The position numbers and the translations under genes were made by a program. Shown here in pieces: positions 6,384 through 11,520 of a stretch of DNA of 11,520 bases. The stretch's first letter is position 1; the number at the start of each line of letters is the position of its first letter. The notes beneath the pieces are model-generated. The model saw only the letters and a list, made by a program, of their open reading frames with translations, did no database searches and had not been told where the DNA came from. Source of the DNA: Spirochaetales bacterium UBA4629 (GTDB lineage: Bacteria > Spirochaetota > Spirochaetia > Sphaerochaetales > Sphaerochaetaceae). The stretch is from contig DHMZ01000084.1 in the NCBI GenBank assembly GCA_002406055.1, positions 1 through 11,520 of the forward strand, written 5' to 3'.

Positions 6384-7523
6384 TTATCCTCTTTCTATCA
6401 TCTTTTGATATCGCATTAGGCTATCTATAGTTAGAGCTAAATCAGATTTAGCTCTTTTCTTTTGCTCTGAATAAGGAAGAGCGACTCGATTTATTGAGAA
6501 AACTGCACTCACGCCTTCTCTATACACACTTTCAATGTTATCAGCAATATCGCCAACAATAGCAACAACAGGAACATTCGTTTCCTTCGCTTTTCTTGCA
6601 ACACCAATAACAACTTTTCCTCTAAGAGATTGTCTATCTAATCGTCCTTCACCTGTAAAAACACAATCTGCATTAGATAAAAGAGAATCAAACCTTACTG
6701 TTTCCAAAACTGTCTCTATACCCATTTGGAGTTTAGAAGAAAAGAATGCAACCATTCCTCCTCCCATGCCGCCTGCAGCGCCAGAACCTAGAATCTTTTG
6801 AAGGTCAATATTGAAATCTCTTTTTATTAAAGATGCTAGCTTTTCCATTTTCTTGTCCAAATCTTCTACCATAGAAGGCGTTGCACCTTTCTGTGGTGCA
6901 TAGACATAACTAGCTCCGTCCTTACCATAAAAAGGATTATCTATATCACACATTGTTACCATTGGAGTCTTCTTAACTCTAGCATCTATATTAGATAGAT
7001 CTATTTTCTCAATTCTATCTAAGCTTTCGCCTGTTGGAATAAAACTATTATCTTCTGAATCATAGAATTTTACGCCTAAAGCAGAAGCAAGGCCACAAGC
7101 GGCATCATTCGTAGCTGAGCCACCTAAGCCAAGTATTATTTTACTAGCACCACGTTTTACCGCATCAAGTATTAGCTCTCCAACACCATAAGTTGTTGTC
7201 TTTGATGGGTCTTTATTATCTCCAACCAAAGGAAGTCCTGCAGCCTCTGCCATCTCAATTACAGCTGTGTTATTAGGAAGAATGCCATAATAAGCTCTTA
7301 CTTTCTCTCCCCAATAAGGTCCAGTAACTTCTATATAGACCTTTTTCCCTCCGAGGGAAGATAAAAATGCTTCAACACTACCTTCTCCGCCGTCAGCAAC
7401 TGCAATTGATACCACTTCACAATCAGGATAATACTTTTTTATTTGTTCTTTCATTATTGAACAGATCTCAATAGACGACATCGTCCCTTTAAAAGAATCT
7501 GGAATTAATATAACCTTTTTCAA
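6384..7523 (-). CDS. glxK: Glycerate 2-kinase (GlxK/GarK family)
   Basis: This 379-residue cytosolic kinase phosphorylates D-glycerate with ATP, usually at C2 in this family, feeding 2-phosphoglycerate into lower glycolysis. Family signatures are all present: IPDSFKGTMSS (7-17), VADGGEGSVEAF (42-53), MAEAAGLPLV (91-100), LGLGGSATNDAACG (131-144), GSGAAGGMGGG (246-256) and FTGEGRLDRQSLRGKV (289-304). The length is standard. The start codon is TTG (7523-7521): AGGAG lies 6 nt upstream and overlaps the stop of the LysR gene, and the protein begins right at the conserved KKVILIPDSFKG. It is therefore probably co-transcribed and translationally coupled with the regulator. It converges on the ATPase gene with a 10-bp gap. 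Neighbouring glycosidase and importer genes suggest that glycerate comes from a sugar conjugate, which is inference. Confidence 0.93.
   Translation of the reverse strand: MKKVILIPDSFKGTMSSIEICSIMKEQIKKYYPDCEVVSIAVADGGEGSVEAFLSSLGGKKVYIEVTGPYWGEKVRAYYGILPNNTAVIEMAEAAGLPLVGDNKDPSKTTTYGVGELILDAVKRGASKIILGLGGSATNDAACGLASALGVKFYDSEDNSFIPTGESLDRIEKIDLSNIDARVKKTPMVTMCDIDNPFYGKDGASYVYAPQKGATPSMVEDLDKKMEKLASLIKRDFNIDLQKILGSGAAGGMGGGMVAFFSSKLQMGIETVLETVRFDSLLSNADCVFTGEGRLDRQSLRGKVVIGVARKAKETNVPVVAIVGDIADNIESVYREGVSAVFSINRVALPYSEQKKRAKSDLALTIDSLMRYQKMIERG
6433..6463 (+). terminator. Intrinsic terminator of the ATPase gene inside the glycerate kinase coding region
   Basis: AGAGCTAAAT (6433-6442) pairs perfectly with ATTTAGCTCT (6446-6455) across a 3-nt CAG loop, followed by TTTCTTTT (6456-6463). 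It is the first good terminator after the ATPase stop (6373). On the minus strand no T-run follows the hairpin, so it should act only on plus-strand transcription. It encodes kinase residues around 357-363 (AKSDLA). Confidence 0.8.
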
Positions 7524-7532
7524 AATATACTC

Positions 7533-8471
7533 CTAAACGACTCGCCCAATTATATTGGCTCTAGCTTCTTGTATGGATGACTTAAATAAATCCATGATTG
7601 ATTTTTCTTGTGGTGAAATTGTTTCTCCTGCTCGGTAAGCTAAAGAAAAACGTCTTAGGAAAGAATTACTTGTAGTACGATAGTACATTGGCGTTGTTTG
7701 CTTGTCGTCAACTTTATATAGGATATCAGGAACAAAGCCAATACCTAGTCCATTTCCAACCATAATATCGACTGTATCCCAATCTAATGTTTCATATACA
7801 ACCCTGTACTTCAAATTATAAGAATCGAAGAGAGACTCAAGCAATCTATTAATCTTTTGGACTGTTTTCAAGGCAATAAAGTCCTGACCATTTGTATAAT
7901 TAACATCTAAAAATGAGATTGGAGATGCATTAATAGAACTGCCATTTAGTAAACTCGTTTTAGGCACAGCAAGAAGGATTTCTTCCATACATATAGGCTC
8001 ATATATAAGACCTTCTATTTCTGGATCTTGAGGAATGCAACAGAAATCAAGTTCTCCACTCTTTAGCATTTCCTCCTGCTGCTCTGAAATTAATTCTTCT
8101 ATTTTTAATTTCACAAATGGATAGTCTTTTCTTAGGTTTTTTAAAACATATGGAAGATAGTGCTTACTGTAGAATGGGGAAATTCCAACTCTAAATTCAG
8201 TATCTTCCGAGTTGATAATCTCATCTAAAGACTTATCCATCTCTTCTTTGTTCGCCAATATCTTTTTACATCCTTCGTAAAGGATGTTGCCAGCTTCAGT
8301 TGGTATAACATTTCTTGTTGTTCTAAAGAAAATCGGAGTTCCTAAATCACTCTCAATTTTCTTTATACATTGACTTAAAGCTGGTTGCGAAATATGAGTG
8401 CTTTCAGCAGCCTTAGAAAAACTTCTACTCTCATAAACTGCACACACATATTTCATCTCATAAAACTCCAT
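7533..8471 (-). CDS. LysR-type transcriptional regulator
   Basis: This is a 312-residue DNA-binding regulator. The N-terminal winged helix-turn-helix is unmistakable: SRSFSKAAESTHISQPALSQCIKKIESDLGTPIFFRTTRNVIPTEAG (15-61). A linker helix follows, then a periplasmic-binding-protein-like effector domain beginning about residue 93 (FRVGISPFYSKHYLPYVLKNL). Length is typical. ATG 8471 follows a GGGGGA run (8478-8483) at 6-7 nt. It is transcribed divergently from the GH4/ABC genes and forms an operon with glycerate kinase (9 nt apart). By family habit it probably controls the divergent genes and its own promoter in response to a pathway metabolite. The effector, perhaps glycerate or the imported glycoside, is not deducible. 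Confidence 0.95.
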   Translation of the reverse strand: MEFYEMKYVCAVYESRSFSKAAESTHISQPALSQCIKKIESDLGTPIFFRTTRNVIPTEAGNILYEGCKKILANKEEMDKSLDEIINSEDTEFRVGISPFYSKHYLPYVLKNLRKDYPFVKLKIEELISEQQEEMLKSGELDFCCIPQDPEIEGLIYEPICMEEILLAVPKTSLLNGSSINASPISFLDVNYTNGQDFIALKTVQKINRLLESLFDSYNLKYRVVYETLDWDTVDIMVGNGLGIGFVPDILYKVDDKQTTPMYYRTTSNSFLRRFSLAYRAGETISPQEKSIMDLFKSSIQEARANIIGRVV

Positions 8472-8505
8472 ACATCATCCCCCAAATAATAGAATTAACC
8501 TGTTG

Positions 8506-8520
8506 TTAGCATACAATTAA
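8506..8520. promoter_or_regulatory. Possible LysR box 1 (T-N11-A dyad)
   Basis: TTAGCATACAATTAA has the form TTA-N9-TAA, with T8507 and A8519 giving T-N11-A. An extra G/C pair extends the arms to GTTA and TAAC (8505-8521). It lies in the divergent intergenic region. Such short AT-rich dyads also occur by chance. Confidence 0.35.
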
Positions 8521-8527
8521 CAGCTTA

Positions 8528-8548
8528 TTTATAAATCATACTTATAAA
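8528..8548. promoter_or_regulatory. 21-bp perfect dyad, possible LysR autoregulatory operator
   Basis: TTTATAA (8528-8534) and TTATAAA (8542-8548) are exact inverted repeats around a 7-nt centre. The inner ATAA-N7-TTAT fits the LysR T-N11-A pattern (T8532, A8544). The dyad covers the -10 box and much of the spacer of the inferred lysR promoter, as expected for autorepression. Confidence 0.45.
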
Positions 8549-8556
8549 AATATCAA
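8528..8556 (-). promoter_or_regulatory. Putative promoter of the lysR-glycerate kinase operon
   Basis: On the minus strand TTGATA (8556-8551) and TATAAA (8533-8528) are separated by exactly 17 bp, each one base from consensus or close to it. Transcription would start near 8521, giving a leader of about 50 nt before ATG 8471. No equally good pair was found for the divergent plus-strand gene, which would suit an activated promoter. Confidence 0.55.
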
Positions 8557-8585
8557 TTTTTTATATTATATTATTCTAAAAAACT

Positions 8586-8612
8586 AGTAGATAATCTACT
8601 CATATCAGGAGG
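8586..8612 (+). promoter_or_regulatory. Leader dyad and strong ribosome site of the GH4 gene
   Basis: AGTAGA-TAA-TCTACT is a perfect 6-bp dyad at 8586-8600. A consensus AGGAGG follows at 8607-8612, 6 nt before ATG 8619. The dyad could be a protein site over a GATAAT -10-like sequence (8590-8595) or a small mRNA hairpin just before the ribosome site. The ribosome site is certain; the role of the dyad is not. Confidence 0.5.
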
Positions 8613-8618
8613 TTTTGC

Positions 8619-9929
8619 ATGAAACTTAAAATCGTTTTTCTTGGCGCAGGCAGTGTTGTTTTCTTAAAAAACGTCATTGGAGACTGTTTTCTTACCGAAG
8701 GACTAGAGGACTCTCACTATGCCCTCTATGATATAAATAGCGACAGGCTCGATGAAGCAGGTAAAGTCGTAAATTCTTTAAATCACAATATCAACAATGA
8801 TAGAGCAACATACTCAACATACTTAGGAGAAGATCAACTTGAAGACGCTTTAAGAGGCGCAGATTTTATTATCAACGCTATCCAAGTTGGTGGATATGAA
8901 CCTGCGACAAAGGCAGATTTTGATATATCTAATAAATACAATTTAGAGACAACAATTGGAGACACGATGGGACCTGCAGGAATTTTCCGTGCACTAAGAA
9001 CAATCCCTGTACTTGATCTATTTGCTTCTAAGATTGAGAAAGTATGCCCTGATGCATGGTTTCTTAATTACACAAACCCAATGGGCATTCTTACTGGCTA
9101 TATGCTACGTTACACAAAAGTAAAGACAGTTGGACTATGTCATAGCGTCCAGGTAGCAGCCCAAGAGCTAATGGACGGAGTAGGCTTAAAGGCTAAGGGA
9201 CACATAGCATATCGTATTGCTGGAATAAACCATCTTGCATGGTTACTTAATATTACTGATGACGGTGTAGATATCTATCCTGAAATAAAGAGACTTGCAG
9301 AGACTCATATTCCAGATGATGACAGAGTAAGGTTTGAGATGATGAAGAGGTTCGGTTACTATGTAACAGAATCAAGCGAACATTGCTCTGAGTATGTTCC
9401 ATACTTCATTAAAAAGACATATCCAGAGCAGATTGAGAAATACAATATTCCATTAAATGAATATCCAAGAAGATGCATTGAAAATATCAACAAATTTGAT
9501 ACTGTGAAAAAAGAACTAATTGATAATGTTAACATAACACATGAGAGATCTAGGGAATATGCTTCTCTTATCATTCAGGGAATTGCATATGACAAGCCTT
9601 TTGTTTTCAATGGCAATGTAATTAACGAAGGCTCAATAACAAACTTAGATAGTCTAGCATGCGTTGAAGTTCCTTGCGTTACATCTCAATTTGGAATTGC
9701 TAAAGAAATTGTTGGCGCACTTCCTGAACAATGTGCGGCCTTAGACAGAACAAATATTAATGTTCAGCTTACAGCAATCAAAGCAGCAGTAACAAAGAAG
9801 AAAGATGATGTATATCAAGCAGCCTGGATGGACCCTCATGCATCAGCAGAACTAAATCTTGATGATATTAAGGCTTTATGTGATGAGATGTTTGAAGCAC
9901 ATAAAAAATGGCTTCCAAAATACATTTAA
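8619..9929 (+). CDS. melA: GH4 NAD-dependent glycosidase, alpha-galactosidase (MelA) type
   Basis: This 436-residue cytosolic hydrolase belongs to glycoside hydrolase family 4, whose members cleave glycosides by an NAD- and divalent-metal-dependent redox elimination. The N-terminal Rossmann motif is FLGAGS (7-12), with ALYDIN (35-40) for cofactor binding. IGDTMGPAGIFRALRTIP (113-130) and NYTNPMG (150-156) are conserved active-site segments. CHSV (174-177) carries the metal-binding cysteine, and INHLAW (203-208) holds the second metal ligand, His205. Within GH4 the CHSV variant marks alpha-galactosidases acting on unphosphorylated substrates. CDMP and CNVP mark phospho-glycosidases. This agrees with a following ABC importer rather than a PTS. 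Length is usual. The start has a consensus AGGAGG. The first permease begins 12 bp downstream, so these genes form an operon. Exact substrate is inferred, not shown. Confidence 0.9.
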   Translation: MKLKIVFLGAGSVVFLKNVIGDCFLTEGLEDSHYALYDINSDRLDEAGKVVNSLNHNINNDRATYSTYLGEDQLEDALRGADFIINAIQVGGYEPATKADFDISNKYNLETTIGDTMGPAGIFRALRTIPVLDLFASKIEKVCPDAWFLNYTNPMGILTGYMLRYTKVKTVGLCHSVQVAAQELMDGVGLKAKGHIAYRIAGINHLAWLLNITDDGVDIYPEIKRLAETHIPDDDRVRFEMMKRFGYYVTESSEHCSEYVPYFIKKTYPEQIEKYNIPLNEYPRRCIENINKFDTVKKELIDNVNITHERSREYASLIIQGIAYDKPFVFNGNVINEGSITNLDSLACVEVPCVTSQFGIAKEIVGALPEQCAALDRTNINVQLTAIKAAVTKKKDDVYQAAWMDPHASAELNLDDIKALCDEMFEAHKKWLPKYI

Positions 9930-9941
9930 TCAGAGGAAAAG

Positions 9942-10829
9942 ATGAAAAATAAGACAAGGAAACTTTTAAACACAGAGGCAAAAGGCTTAGCTTTTGTATT
10001 CCCTGCATTTGCCCTTTTGATACTCTTTACCCTTTATCCAATGTTAAATACCGTTGGAACAAGTTTCTTCAATTGGAACTTAGGTGGTAGAAAAAAGTAT
10101 GTTGGAACATACAATTACCAAAAGCTATTTCCATCAAATGAAATATTCCAAGTTCTAAAAAATACATTCCTCTATGTAATAATCATCGTGCCAATAACTA
10201 TGATTATAGGTTTTATTTTGGCAATGATGATTAAGAAGAAGTCAAAGGTGAACGTTGTTTACAGAACAATGATTTTCACTCCACATATTGCCAGCATGGT
10301 AGGACTCTCTGTCGTTTGGCTCTATATCTTCAATCCTCAATACGGAGTTTTAAACAAGGTAATCTCAATCTTTGGCTTTTCTCCTCTAAGATGGGTTAAT
10401 GAGACATCAACAGCGCTAATATCAATATGTATAGTCACAATATGGAGAATGATTGGCTACGATGTCATTGTTTTCATGGGAGCTATACAAAATATTCCAC
10501 AGGATGTCATAGAAGCAAGCCATATTGACGGTGCAAGCCAATTAAGGTCAATAAAGAGCATTGTTATCCCATTGGTTTCACCATCATCTTTTATGCTCTT
10601 TATTTTGAACACTGTTTCTGTCTTAAAGCTATTTACATCGATTGAAAACATGACAGGCGGAGGTCCAGGAACAAGCACAACTAACCTTGTAATGATGCTA
10701 TATAACTATGCATTCAGACGCTATCAAATGGGCATGGCCTCAGCAATTGCTGTTGTTCTCTTTGTAATCATTCTTATTATTAACCTTTTCCAGATGTATT
10801 TGGAAAAGTATGTCAACTACGACATCTGA
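9942..10829 (+). CDS. Carbohydrate ABC transporter permease, MalF/UgpA type
   Basis: This is an inner-membrane subunit of 295 residues with six predicted transmembrane segments at about 15-36, 71-95, 106-130, 156-180, 206-230 and 263-287. The cytoplasmic coupling loop with the EAA motif reads EASHIDGASQLRSIKSIVIPLVSPS (191-215). The family segment GGGPGTSTTNLVMMLYNYAF (239-258) precedes the last helix. This architecture is typical of the first permease of CUT1-family sugar importers, which work with a second permease, a lipoprotein or periplasmic sugar-binding protein, and an MsmK/UgpC-like ATPase. Start ATG 9942 follows AGAGG (9932-9936). The second permease starts 8 bp after its stop. Pairing with the GH4 enzyme suggests uptake of an alpha-linked oligosaccharide or glycoside. 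Confidence 0.95.
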   Translation: MKNKTRKLLNTEAKGLAFVFPAFALLILFTLYPMLNTVGTSFFNWNLGGRKKYVGTYNYQKLFPSNEIFQVLKNTFLYVIIIVPITMIIGFILAMMIKKKSKVNVVYRTMIFTPHIASMVGLSVVWLYIFNPQYGVLNKVISIFGFSPLRWVNETSTALISICIVTIWRMIGYDVIVFMGAIQNIPQDVIEASHIDGASQLRSIKSIVIPLVSPSSFMLFILNTVSVLKLFTSIENMTGGGPGTSTTNLVMMLYNYAFRRYQMGMASAIAVVLFVIILIINLFQMYLEKYVNYDI

Positions 10830-10837
10830 GGTAAAAA

Positions 10838-11520
10838 ATGGAAGAAATAAGTTCAAAGAATAAAATAGATCTCGGTGAAATAATAAGAAACATTGTTCTT
10901 ATAATAGTTTCGTTAATTATGATTTTCCCAATATTTTGGTTAATTGTTGGTTCTTTAAAGAGTCCATCTGAAGTTATGAACTCAGATATCTTCCTTCCAA
11001 CTAAGCTTTATTGGAAAAACTATAAAATGACACTGAATGCAGCACCTTTTGGCTTATATTTTAGAAACAGTATTGCCTTTGCCATAGTTTCTGTATTTGC
11101 ACAGATAATAACAGGGTCTCTAGCTGGATATGGTTTTGCAAAAATAAAGTTTAAATCTAGAAAGATTATATTCATGCTTTTCATGTGCTCTATGATGATT
11201 CCGTCAGAAGCAACAATCACCAGTAACTATCTAATGCTTTCATCTATGGGATTAATGGACACATTCTTTTCTGTTGTTGCAACCTCTCTTGTAAGTGTCT
11301 TTAGTGTTTTCTTATTCAGACAGTTCTACCTAACAGTCGATAACGCACTAATGGATGCTGCAAGAATAGATGGCTGCAATGAAATAAAAATTTATCTGCA
11401 CGTGTTTATGCCACTGAGTACGGGAATAATGTCTACTGTAGGAATCATCGGCTTTATTAATAGCTGGAATAGCTACTTATGGCCACTTATTATCGTTAAC
11501 TCGTCAGAACTAAGAACAGT
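10838..11520 (+). CDS. Carbohydrate ABC transporter permease, MalG/UgpE type, partial
   Basis: The frame opens at ATG 10838 and runs off the window end after 227 codons plus two bases. GAGG overlapping the stop of the first permease (10828-10831) is its ribosome site, indicating translational coupling. After a short cytoplasmic start, a first membrane helix (about 16-39, IVLIIVSLIMIFPIFWLIVGS) is followed by the LKSPSEV segment usual for MalG-type subunits. More helices lie near 73-97, 108-130 and 142-162. The EAA loop reads MDAARIDGCNEIKIYLHVFMPLS (172-194), then FINSWNSYLWPLIIV (206-220) in the next helix. Together with the upstream protein it would form the membrane channel. About 50 residues of C-terminus are missing because of the window edge, not because of truncation. 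Confidence 0.95.
   Translation, partial: MEEISSKNKIDLGEIIRNIVLIIVSLIMIFPIFWLIVGSLKSPSEVMNSDIFLPTKLYWKNYKMTLNAAPFGLYFRNSIAFAIVSVFAQIITGSLAGYGFAKIKFKSRKIIFMLFMCSMMIPSEATITSNYLMLSSMGLMDTFFSVVATSLVSVFSVFLFRQFYLTVDNALMDAARIDGCNEIKIYLHVFMPLSTGIMSTVGIIGFINSWNSYLWPLIIVNSSELRT

Noticed and set aside
6535..6801. 88-codon plus-strand frame inside glycerate kinase
   Set aside because: It is the antisense of conserved kinase motifs, with no independent evidence of coding.
9359..11220. Minus-strand frames at 9359-9574, 10457-10678 and 11020-11220
   Set aside because: All are antisense to well-conserved GH4 or permease coding sequence.

Overview
The window is AT-rich, densely packed bacterial DNA that uses the standard code (TGA is a stop at the end of the first permease). 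Purine-rich Shine-Dalgarno sites, a type III glutamine synthetase, a zinc M18 aminopeptidase, an Rpn-type nuclease tail with GLEKG repeats, and a carbohydrate ABC importer paired with an NAD-dependent GH4 glycosidase suggest a low-GC fermentative anaerobe. A gut-type spirochaete (Treponema/Sphaerochaeta-like) or a clostridial relative would fit. This assignment is an inference from gene content; no rRNA or other phylogenetic marker is present.

Left part (1-3944). The C-terminal tail of an Rpn/PD-(D/E)XK transposase-like protein, built of 12-residue repeats, ends at 222 and is followed by an intrinsic terminator. A complete M18 aminopeptidase (433-1767) converges on glnN, the type III glutamine synthetase (3944-1857, minus). 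A strong hairpin terminator at 1779-1811 lies between them. glnN has its own sigma70-like promoter at 3979-4006.

Middle part (3945-6373). Between the glnN promoter and the next gene lies the decayed C-terminus of a DUF4143-type ATPase (4343-4124, minus). Next to it is an intact AAA-type ATPase with a C-terminal PD-(D/E)XK-like domain (4583-6373, plus). Its promoter, TTGTTG-17-TATAAT, lies inside an imperfect inverted repeat. The ATPase gene converges on a glycerate kinase gene only 10 bp away, and its probable terminator is a perfect 10-bp hairpin inside the glycerate kinase coding sequence.

Right part (6384-11520). This is a divergent carbohydrate-use locus. To the left, a LysR-type regulator and a glycerate 2-kinase form an operon; the kinase starts at TTG and its Shine-Dalgarno overlaps the regulator's stop. 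To the right, a GH4 alpha-galactosidase-like enzyme (CHSV motif) is followed by two MalF/MalG-type ABC permeases, the second cut by the window end. The 147-bp intergenic region holds two dyads of the T-N11-A type, one lying across the inferred regulator promoter. The pairing of a glycosidase and sugar importer with glycerate kinase suggests, as a testable hypothesis, uptake of a glycoside that yields glycerate after hydrolysis, for example a hexosyl-glycerate. No solute-binding protein or transport ATPase gene is in view.
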